From Paramarasmius palmivorus (taxonomy: Eukaryota > Basidiomycota > Agaricomycetes > Agaricales > Marasmiaceae), in contig JAYKXP010000087.1 of assembly GCA_037176845.1 (NCBI GenBank), positions 62,001-126,000 on the forward strand: a stretch of 64,000 bases of DNA, written 5' to 3'. The notes below the pieces were generated by a model. The model did no database searches and had not been told where the DNA came from. It was given only the letters and a program-made list of their open reading frames with translations. Below, in pieces: positions 13,937 to 23,761 of this stretch. Position 1 is the first letter of the stretch. Each line of letters opens with the position of its first letter. Made by a program: the position numbers and the translations under genes.

Positions 13937-16187
13937 ATGGCCTTCTTCGAGGGATCTTCCAACTTTACGATCAATGGTGGGACGTTCTCGCTTGTCGCGG
14001 GTAATCAGCACAACAACCATGGTCTAGGCACTGGAAGTGACCTGGTGCGTCTTGTGGATCCAAGTGAAGGTCAGTCGTCAGTTTTGGATCAGGTATGTCG
14101 ATAGATTGTGACTCTCATCTTACCTGTCTGACCTTAGACGCTCCAGTACCACAAACTCATGACCGCAAATATCCGGCTGAGGAGGAAGATAGCAGATACT
14201 CCAGTCAAGAGATATGATGCAGAAGGCCGGAAAAGAGGCTGGGGAAACCTGGATGCTCGCCGAATCATCCATGCTGCTACCATTCATGGTGAAAATAAAG
14301 ACGAGGAGTTTCTGTATGTTCAGTACAAGGGTCCAGATGCCTCGCGAGTGAGGTTGCCTTTCCTTCCGAAGTTGGTGTTGCTGACTGTTCTCCAGGCCTA
14401 TCAACAAGACTTCCAAGCATTTTCTACCATCAGGTGAGCAGCTCGTCGTCCTGGCCCTGGGCTATGCGTATTAACAGTCTATCAGAGATTCCATTTCGTT
14501 GGAGCTCTTTGGTTATGTCAATTATAACACATTACCGGCTCTTGTTTTTTATGACGGTGAGGCTGAGGATTCTGTCTGTGATATAAACATGCTTATCTCC
14601 ATCTGTGGTATACAGTGCTTGTACCGGTGTCACATGTATTAGAAAGAAACGGCTTCTCGTGTATGTTATACACATATTTCTGTAATGTGTGTTCAAACAC
14701 TTTGTTCTTATTCATCACAATAACTGGTTTATAGAAAGCACTTGTGCAGGGTTTAGCTAAAGGAATGGTACATTGCATCTTCCAGCTGATCTATCTGACA
14801 CTAATAAACTGAGTTAATAGTCACTTCAAAATCTATGGGTTGACCCCAGGACTGGATTACTACGCACAGGCATGTTTGTCAAACATTCCTCTAATGTCAA
14901 TTATGCGGTCCGGACTGGAACAGATCTTGTACCTTCCAATAGTGACCAGCCTGCTCTGAACCTCCAGACCTACAACAACACCAGCACTCTTTTCCAATAC
15001 CTCACTGGAATTCTTCCTGTACGCAATATCATCGAAGGAATCCGCCTGTCAAACAGACTATCCCCCGAGTGGCCCAACAACGAAGATGCTAAACTCATCC
15101 TCTCATCTCTCCCTGGCACAATTTACCACAGAACAACTCAAGAGGTTATTGCTTGCTACCCAGGAGACAAAGATCAATGGTATTACTACCCCTGGAAGGA
15201 GCAGTTTCACGTACCAGATGCTATGCGAGAAAACACACTTGTGATGGATGATAAATCTGTGAGGTGCATTTGAAATGGTGTTGAAGTGGTTATTTGGGCT
15301 GATTGGGGATATAGGTTTATGTTGACACCAGCAGACATTGCCAATGTTAAGTTGTTTAGGTTATATTATGATTTGCAGCCTGGGTGGTGGAATTCCTTTG
15401 TGGATTCGTGGGTGTCGCAGGCACATGGGATTTTCAGCCAGCTTGGGATTGAAGAGGGTGAATGGGGGAAGTATTGTGAGTTTATTGTGGTTCTTGTTAG
15501 AGGACTGGTACTAATTGATACCCACTAGCTATCCTGCAAGACTTTTACCTTCAGTTTAAATGTGAATGGGACAAAGGATCACATACACCCACCAACACCC
15601 CTATTAACACCCTGATATACCTCTTCATCCGACCTGTCCCTCACCCCTCCAATGACAAGAACGAGTGGGATGATTGGCTGGGAGGGAGGAGCTACTATTG
15701 GTCATACAACTCCACTGGGAAAGGGGAGATGTCAGAGGATGAGTGGCAGAGGTTGGGCCTTCCATCATTCAGGACTGACATCCGAGTGTGGCATGATTGG
15801 TGGGATCATGATGCCCACAATGCCATTGAAATGGTCAATCGTCATCAAGGCTTTGATCCCTTGTCGTTGGATCTGGCCCAATCTCTTGGGCATACAATTC
15901 TTGAAGTTGTTGGTCGTAACACACGATTTGAGGAGGTTGAAGATGAAGGTGAGCATTCTGCACTTCTTCTGATACACCACTCTTACATAGAACATTCTCT
16001 AGATGATGAGCCCTTGGCTATCAATACCAGCAATGAGTCAACCCAGCCATCTACTCTCCCAATGGAATTCAAGGAGAGGATGCAATGGATCCGCACATAC
16101 CACTCATTGTTTTTGGGTCATGCAAGGACATCATCAAGCCAGGATAGCCTGTGCCCAGAGTCACCAGATATTGCAGATGTTGATTGA
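13937..16187 (+). CDS. Agaricomycete multi-copy family protein, copy A (probably decayed)
   Basis: The start at 13,937 is chosen because copy B begins identically (MAF, then N/H-F/V-T-I-N/Y-GG). An N-terminal NFTINGGTFSLVAGNQ-like motif is followed by exons giving DARRIIHA, ELFGYVNYNTLPALVFYD and ALVPVSH-type segments, then SSLPGTIYHRTT, WDDWLGGRSYYWS and GFDPLSLDLAQSLGH. I recall this order from mushroom-specific hypothetical proteins of unknown function. Donors and acceptors at 14,093/14,146, 14,348/14,395, 14,434/14,485 and 14,557/14,615 join in frame. An in-frame TGA at 15,271 interrupts the frame, yet the same frame continues recognisably to about 15,493 and then splices on to a stop at 16,187. 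The 3' half is CpG-poor compared with copy B. It is either a pseudogene or two shorter products. Confidence 0.65.
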
Positions 16188-17919
16188 GGTGGTGCACTGA
16201 AATGTTACATAGTTCAACATTCTTGTTTACATTCCTATAATGTTCTGTGTTGCATTAATCTGTTTTGATTGGCCTAATTATCATGCATACACCTTCTAAG
16301 CAGTGTAAAAACAGTTTGTATACCTGCTGGCACAGCAGATGAAAATTGTGAATGGCATTCAACATGACTGGTACCCATGCTGAGGTGGTGTAGTTGTTCC
16401 CATCTGTGCATGCAAATCCAAGCTGTCACCCTTTGGTCAAGACCCACATCCCCAGAAGCTCCAATAGCCTGTAATCCATCTTTATTGACACCCCAACTTG
16501 GATACCTGTGTGTGTAATTGTTTTTTGAGTTTTTGGGGCTTGGGTTTAGGTTTGGTAATAGGTGTAGGTGTGAAGTTGTTGGCAGTAGTGGCAGAGTGTG
16601 CTGGGTCAGATGGGCAGGAGCTGTGATTATGCCTAGTGTGTGGGTATGGGTATGGGATGCTGAGTTTGGCAGGGGTTACAGGGTGTAGTAGTTTTGAGGT
16701 AGTGCTGAAAATAGCAGGAACAGAGAGGCAGTGTGGGCTCTGGAGTGGGACTGCAATGTAGGTTTCAGTTCTAGTGCATATAGAGAGGGAGTAGAGGGAT
16801 ACATACTGTCAAAGACTGAGGATTTTGACGTCATAGGATGATCAAGGCTGAGGGATGCGCATCTGGATCCTGATATTGAGGCAGGTCAAGGTCTAGGTGG
16901 TGATGACATTGTGAGAGCAAGAAATGAAACAAAGGAATAAAAACACACCTTTTCTTTATTTACTCAGCCTATGAAATCCCACTCTAAGCACTGAAAGAAG
17001 TTGGGGCATTGAGGTGAAAGGCATGCTGCATGGTGTTGCTCTGAGAGATGAACTGAGCATGTTTCTAGGGATGTAGATTGAGAGAGGTACCTGTGGTGAG
17101 GTTGGATAAGATGAGTGGATGGACAAGAGGTGGTGGTCAAAGTGGGAGCATCCTGCCGCTGGTGCTTCTCTTCTCACAATGACCATCGCCTTGCTCAAGC
17201 ATGTTAGCAGCCCTAGAAAAGTATGCTCAGCTGTTTTCTGTTTTCTGTGTACCTTTCTATAACTGACGTACATCTCAAGAAGCCCAACTTCAAGACAATA
17301 CAGAGCCCACTATCTGGAAAATAGCATGTTACAATGTACACTATACTCACCTCCTGGCTTTAAATGTTGTTGCTCATCTCTCCTACCGCACAGAGCCTCA
17401 TGAATAAATCACAGCAATGTATCCACTCTCGAACACAATCTCAACATGGTCTCAACCCCATCCTCATCACCTTGACCTCTGGAAACCATAGCATCCTATT
17501 ATACTCCATATGATTATGCATCTCCGACTTTTGGAAGATAAAGCCAACTAAACAACCTGCCTTTTGGAATTAGCTGATCTGATGCCAGACATTAGGAGAT
17601 AACACCAAATTGGGCAACAGAATCAGGATATTTCTGAATGTCTTCCTTGTAAGTGGCTTCTTGAATTAGTATACTGTAAATGTAGGCATGATTTTTAAGT
17701 CAAGTAATAGCTATATGTTTTATTTGGTGAATCAGTATGTGGAAAATTGGCTACACTGCTTGAGTTTGAGTAAATGTACTGCCGGCACTAAATTATGATG
17801 CAGCACGGTATCTCTGTGGTATTGTGCTCAGCCTACAGGCCTCTGGCTCCCTCAATGGACAATTTGAAAAATTTCACATTCATTTTCCTCTCCAATGCCT
17901 GGTCCTCACAACTCCCCAG
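16188..17919. other. CpG-depleted intergenic stretch
   Basis: From about 16,191 to 16,827 I find no CG dinucleotide at all, and few up to 17,900. The first part aligns with the flank of copy B at 44,380-44,720, where CG stands at several positions that read TG or CA here. A minus-strand block at about 16,960-17,200 (REAPAAGCSHFDHH) is another decayed copy of the APAAKRLHLDHH-like module. No intact gene seen. Confidence 0.6.
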
Positions 17920-18413
17920 CTAAAAATGCATCTTTAAGGCTAGATCTTCCATTTCGCGCTGAGATCGACGATAGATGTCACTATCTGGGGTGCGACAAGA
18001 ATGGACATTGGGGCACTTATCCTCCCAGAACTGGCGTGCCTCTTGTAGGGTATGAAAACCCTTATACATGAAAGTACTGGAGTGGGCTTGATGTTGGGCC
18101 ACCTGCACACGTATCTCCCTGATCAGATAAGTATCAGCTGGAGGAGCATTGCGAATGACGATTAAACTCACGAAAAGTCCCTGTAGATCCCTTCTCGCAA
18201 CTGTGTGGGCGCCAGGGGAGAATTTGGAGTAGAGAAGACCATCAAGATATAATAGTTGTATTTCGAAGGATCATTTTTGAAGCGCATAGAAGGATAATCG
18301 AACACTGCGGGAGTGCAAGAGGGGACGAAGGCGGGAGGAGGACAGGCTGTGGTGGTGCTGGCAGCATCACAAAGGGCATCAATGTCCCAGGTGATTGTCG
18401 AGTGGGAAGACAT
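17920..18413 (-). CDS. Small protein with RNase H1 N-terminal (viroplasmin-like) domain
   Basis: Two exons (18,413-18,172 and 18,118-17,920) join in frame through a 53-base GTGAGT...CAG intron to give 146 codons. After a proline-rich N-terminus the protein has YNYYILM, then EGIYRDFSEIRVQV, then YKGFHTLQEARQFW. This matches the layout of the hybrid-binding N-terminal domain of RNase H1 and of caulimovirus viroplasmin (YYV, GIY.SW.E....V, FK.F.T.EEA..F). No catalytic RNase H domain follows, so nuclease activity is not expected; nucleic-acid binding is inferred. It is divergent from the gene starting at 18,576. I am fairly sure of the domain; the role is unknown. Confidence 0.7.
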
Positions 18414-18575
18414 GGTAAGATAGGTGAAGGGAAGAGGTGAAGATAGCGGTTGTGGTTCAAGAGCCCTGGAAACTGTCGGACCCTTGATTGACCGGTTTAC
18501 GGGGTCATGACATAATCACCACTTTTCCACTACCACCACCAGCTCTCGACAAAACAATACCACTATCATCTCACC
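18414..18575. promoter_or_regulatory. Shared divergent promoter region
   Basis: Only 162 bases separate the start codons of two oppositely transcribed genes, so their 5' untranslated regions and promoters must lie here or overlap. No clear TATA box was identified. This is inference from spacing. Confidence 0.4.
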
Positions 18576-21500
18576 ATGTATATGGCTTGCTTCGACCCTG
18601 AAAAAATTGCAGCGTTTCGAAAACGCTGCAGACTCGACATTTATGGAGACGAGGAGAGAGAATTTTTCGTTACTTGTGGTTTTGAGGATCCAGACGTGCT
18701 GATAGAGGCTCGCAAGGGATTCAGACGTACCCTGCGCAAAAAAGAAACCTCTCATTTCAACTATATGAAGTAAGTTCAAGTCTCCTGCAAAATTGTGGAT
18801 GAGTATTGACGCTATCGTTGTTCAGAAATCGTGATAAACGACTTGCCAAGGCATGGGAGAACAATGCAAAGTAAGGAATAGCACGGGTATGGCGGGTTTG
18901 ATCCAGGTGGCGGGATTTCCCATGTATGGGTGTGGGTGCGGGTCGCACTGTTCAAATTTGGAAACATCCCGCCATACCCGCCTGACGAAATCCAGTGGAG
19001 TCAGCCACATGGTGTGACGCTGGGCCTATCAAGCAATCAGGGACTATCCAAAGTCATTCAACATCAAGTAGCGCAGGTTTTGGCCAGTAGTATAAAGCTT
19101 ATTTAAATTTGTACATAGGGCCTAGGCAGCTTATATCTACAAAGTCGATAGTCCTCAGTTGTCCTATACGTTCTGTGCAATTGCACCAGAATTTGAAACC
19201 TCAATGGAAAATGTTTAGGCCCCTGATCGAGCGGCCCAAAAATTTGCCTTATATACCGGATCCCAACAACCAAATACTCCTTGTCCTTTCCTATTCTTCC
19301 TACTAGCCATGCCTCCCAAGCAGTCTACCTCAACGAGCAAACCTGCATCCACTGCATCTACGGCCTCAGACGCATCAGCAAATGGCAGTGACAATGAAGC
19401 AAGCTCAAGTCATCGACATGGTCCACAACGCAAGCGGAAGATGACGGCGGTTGCGATTGCGAGTCGAGCTGATGCACCTGCTGTGTATGCCAAAGGGATG
19501 AGGGGCACACTGCTCAAAAAAGGTGTTGATATTTCTGCCAAGCAACGTGAGTTAATGACTTCAGGGTTGAATGCCTACTTACCTTGAACGATAACAGCTC
19601 CATCAAAAGGGAAGAAAAAGGTGGCCAGCAACAACGACATCGTGAGCGATGATGACGAGTCCCAGCCGCCACATAAGAAGAAGAGGATGGATCGAGAGTC
19701 GAATCCTGCAAATTGTAAGTGAACATTTGTCTCGAGCACATGAATTTGTACTAACGTACCTTTTATTACTGTAGCTCAGGCAAAACAAAAGGCTCCAATG
19801 GTCCATAGCGATGATGTCGACACTGATGATGAATCCCCACCCTGTAAGAAGCCTAAACAACCAGCAGCTTCTTCACGGAAGGTCGACAACACGGAAGGTT
19901 CAAAGTCATGCTCCTCAAACTCCAAACCATCAACGTCAACTGCTGCGTCTTCCGAGATCGATGATGATGATATTGAGGAGATTGATCCCCCACCAAAGAA
20001 GAAGGTGGGATCAAAAGCCACTCAAATTGTTGAGATCGACGATGAGGAGGAGACTGATCAACAGGAACTAGGTCAGTTGTCGAGTTCTCATCTAGCAGCA
20101 TCAGAGCACTCACAACAGATGCCCAGAACGTAAGATGAAAGGATGGTACTCCCCGATATATGGTTTCTTCAAGAAGCCATATGTGGAGTACATCGGCAAA
20201 CGCAAAGTTCATACATTCGGATGCCTGTTTTGCAAGGTCAAGGTCCGACGATATCAGGATACTAGTGATAGAAACTCACCTAGTGGTCTCAAACGTCATG
20301 CTCAAACCTGTATTGGCGAAGAAGAAGTGAAGAATGCGATGGAGTCGGGAAAGAAGCCTGATGAAGTAAGAGAGATGTTAGCGGGAAAGGCGAAGGGCGG
20401 GAACAAGAACATACGTGGTATGTTTGATGGGATGCGCAAAGCTGGCATTCGATGCTACTCTGCAGTGCAACACCGCCCTGAAGAAACACGGTGAGTAGCC
20501 ACGTCTATCAAGTACACGTTCACTCTAATTACTCACATTTGCAGAGCCGAAATCGTCCGATGGGTAACTGAGAATTGCCGTCCGTTCGAAATTGTAGCCG
20601 ACCGAGGCTTCCAATCTTTGATGAAGACCGGTCGTCCGCATTATTGGATACCACACCCGACCACCGTTTCTCGTGATGTCAAAAAAGCTTTTGCGGCAAC
20701 TAGGGCTCGTATTTCCAAGCTGCTGAGAGTGAGTATCTGCAAAATATCAGACAGATGTATGACTTACACTTCTCCTAGGAATACGATGGCGATATCAGCT
20801 TTGCCACCGATGCATGGACCTCCCCCAATCATATGGCATTCATTGCCATCACTGCACATCTAATCCATGAGGAGGAAACCTATGCTGTTCTATTAGACTT
20901 CTTCGAGGTTCCAGAGGTGAGACCCACGTACATCGTACTTGGCTTCGACTCATAGTTTTCTTCAGTCCCATAATGGCGATACCTTGGCTCGAGAGTTTGC
21001 ACGAGTGCTGGAAGAGTTTGGTATTGAAGATAAAGTCAGTATTTAAATGGTTCCTTACATTCCACAATGCTCACCTGTTTCAATGCCCAGATCCTTTGCA
21101 TTACCGGTGACAATGCGACTAATAATGACACGATGATTCAATGCTTATGCCAACTTCTCCCTGCCTTTCCTGGGGAGCAGCACCGTGTCCGTTGTTTTGC
21201 CCACTCCCTCAACTTGATCGCCAAATCCTTCCTACGCCTGTTCGATCCACCCAAGCGCAACAATAGCGACACATTTGAAGATGTTCAAGATGAGCTACAA
21301 CAGCTAGCAAACGGTGAAGAGATTGATATTGAATTAGACGAGACTAAGCTCGCGGCTCTTCGAAAGGAGTTGGCGGATTTTGAGAATGCAGGTGATGTGT
21401 TATTGGAGATGAACGTCAAGGGAAAGAAATGGAATGCAGCATCCAAAAATCAGGAGGCCGATGCAGCTGACATTGAAACCGACGAGGACGGGCTATTGGA

Positions 21501-23399
21501 TGCCCAAGAAGACATGGACCCACACGAGGCCGCGGACTTAGAAGCAGAGACGCAACCAATCCGAGGTGCGCTGGCAAAGGTACGTCAACACGCTCACCTA
21601 ATCGTCCTCAGAGCCTCATGTTCTCAGATACGTGCCCTTGCCTTCAAGACTATCCACTCAACAACGCTTCTTCTCCCTGCATGGCGAGCTACTCTTGCTA
21701 AATCCAACCTCCCTATTCGAATCATCCCTCGAGATGTTCGTACCCGCTGGAATTCAACCTATCTGATGCTCACCTTTGCTCTTGAGTACCGGGCTGCTAT
21801 CAGGGAGTTTACTGCCGACGCAGAGAATGGGCTTCGCAACTGGGAGCTTTCGTCAAAGGAGTGGGAAATACTTGAGAGTCTACAAGACTGTCTTAAGGTG
21901 AGTAATGATCAGTACAGCATTGGCAATTGTGTATTTGACACATCGAAACAGGTTCTTTACAATGCAACCAACATATTCTCGTCTCAGCAGCCAACTATTG
22001 CCGACGTCATCCCCGTTATGGACCAGATCGACACCTTTTTCGCTACCCGCATCATTGAGACACCCACTGAGACTGGTACTCAACGTGTCGAAGTGTCAGA
22101 GGCCCTGAAAACAAGCTTGATACTGGCAAAGCGCACCCTCAACAAATACTACACGCTCACAGATGCGTCAAGCGTATATCAAATTGCTATGGGTACGTTG
22201 TTACCTCTATTATCTTTGACACACCACTGATACCTCATATTAGTCCTACACCCCCAGAAGAAGCTCGAGTACTTCCGTGAGCAAAACTGGCCACCCAGTT
22301 GGGTTGACGAAGCACACAAGATTACAAAGGACACCTACATGGACAAGTATCACATTCGGACAGACTTATTGGACACTGAAAAGACTGTTCCGGGTCCAGC
22401 TAGGAGCAAGACAGCCACAAAACCAAACAAAAAGGGACCGGATGAGGCTTTAGTGCGTACGCTCCCGACTTGATCCCTATCTGTTCACTTCTGACTATCC
22501 TGTCTAGAAAAAAAACAATCTCTTTGCACACCAGAAACAATCACGACCCCCTTCTGAGCGTAACGAGCTCGATCGCTTCCTTGGAACTGATACAGAAGAT
22601 TGCGACGACATCATTCAGTGGTGGTTGGATCACGCAAAGACTTTTCCTCGGCTTTCACGGATGGCACTGGACTACTTTACGATTCCAGGTATGTGACCTT
22701 AATTCACCATGTCATGCATCCTAGTATACTGATGCACATTTAGCGACTTCTGTTGAAGTCGAACGACAATTTAGCCGCGCCCGTCACAACCTTACATGGG
22801 AGCGTAATCGGTTGAGTGCTCAATCAACCCTGTGCCATCATGTGCGTTGGGAACTGGAGCCGTCTAGGGCTGGTGCATGATGATATTTTTGAGAAGATCA
22901 TGAAAGGTGGTGCTGTTGCGCCGTTACCTGAAGAAAAAGATCTTGTGGACATTGATCTCCCCTCTGACTTTGATGTTATTGATATTTCAGAGGATGACAT
23001 GGACTCAGATGTGTAGAGTATTAATATGCCATCATGTATTGACCATTAGATACAACTAATAGGTAACTTATAGTCTCCCATCTAAATATACCCGCGGGTT
23101 AGGCGGGTTTGCCCCACACCCACGTAGCATGGGGTGGGTATGTGCCCATGGCGGGTACGGGTGTGGGAAAGGTCTGAGATGCCCGCGGGAACACCCGTGC
23201 TATTCCTTAACATTGCAAAGTAAGTAGCGCCATCGTCAAAGCAATCAAATCAATGCAACTCAATGTCATATTTTGCAGGCATGCAGAGAGGATAAAGAAC
23301 ATGTCGCCACAGGAACGTGAAGCCGTGCGAGCAGCTCATCAACTCGCTCAGCAAGACTATTATCGTCATCGTCAACAAGAAAGTCGCCAGCGTAAATGA
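18576..23399 (+). CDS. 119-residue protein of unknown function, split by a hAT transposon
   Basis: Exon 1 (18,576-18,769), exon 2 (18,826-18,870) and exon 3 (23,279-23,399) join to 120 codons without a stop. The protein is basic and charged, with segments FRKRCRLDIYGDEE, RDKRLAKAWEN and MSPQEREAVRAAHQLAQQ; the C-terminal half should be helical. The 4,338-base hAT element sits exactly at the end of exon 2. The target repeat restores a donor on both sides (GTAAGG on the left, GTAAGT on the right), so splicing from 18,871 to 23,278 could still remove the element as part of a 4.4 kb intron. I do not recognise the family. Confidence 0.6.
18872..18888 (+). repeat. Left terminal inverted repeat of hAT element 1
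   Basis: The 17 bases are the exact reverse complement of 23,193-23,209. Confidence 0.95.
19309..23016 (+). pseudogene. hAT transposase, frameshifted
   Basis: ATG at 19,309 opens a serine/charged N-terminal region. A BED zinc finger follows around 20,150-20,320 (aromatic start GWYSPIYGFF, CLFC, then H-x4-C in RHAQTC). Then come HYWIPHPTTVS, the catalytic-domain block SFATDAWTSPNH (first D), CITGDNATNNDTM (second D), RCFAHSLNLIAK and a TRWNSTYLM block. The C-terminal dimerisation region starts SVEVERQFSRARH. Several GT-AG introns join in frame. Two defects: no splice choice I found links 20,060 to the BED finger in frame, and a one-base shift near 22,827-22,835 puts the conserved GNWSRLGL tail (to 23,016) in another frame. 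Probably not autonomous. Confidence 0.85.
23193..23209 (-). repeat. Right terminal inverted repeat of hAT element 1
   Basis: The 17 bases are the exact reverse complement of 18,872-18,888. Confidence 0.95.
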
Positions 23400-23761
23400 A
23401 ATTCCGGTAGGTGCTTTAAAACAAGATTTATTGGTGAGAGTCGTTAACTCGTTGGGTAGGTGTAATGTAGTACTCCGGTGATCCTGAATAGGCTTAGTAT
23501 GTGTGTAGTAGGCATAAAAATTGTTGCTTAAATAAAACTTCACTTAGATGCCTTTGCATTGGCAGCTTCAAGGCGGTTTCTGAACGTTGGAGATCTGTTG
23601 ATCGCTGCCCGTCGGCACCCGATCCCTCAGGTTATCAATTGGGCAGGGGGAAATGGTTTTGGCGCATTTGCCAGCTACATGGGGAGACGCATCAGTCCAC
23701 CCAAAACATTGAGCCTTCGTTTCGGTCCTTTCACTTACAGAAATCTCCTGCCCACCTTTAC
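23400..23761. other. Intergenic region between the split gene and the next gene
   Basis: About 360 bases with no recognised coding region. It should hold the terminator of the upstream gene and the promoter of the gene starting at 23,762. Nothing specific is visible. Confidence 0.4.

Larger units (their letters stand above)
18872..23209 (+). mobile_element. hAT-family DNA transposon 1 (4.3 kb)
   Basis: Perfect 17-base terminal inverted repeats, TAAGGAATAGCACGGGT at 18,872-18,888 and its complement at 23,193-23,209. Subterminal regions are full of GCGGGT/ACCCGC motifs (18,885-18,985 and 23,090-23,195), as expected for hAT transposase binding sites. An 11-base direct repeat ACA(A/T)TGCAAAG with one mismatch abuts both ends; this is longer than the usual 8 bases. 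Inside is a multi-exon hAT transposase gene with frame damage. Confidence 0.9.

Noticed and set aside
15256..15311. A 56-base intron removing the shared stop in copy A
   Set aside because: Donor GTGAGG and acceptor TATAG exist in both copies, but the join shifts out of the conserved downstream frame. The 48-base alternative works only in copy B because copy A lacks the AG.
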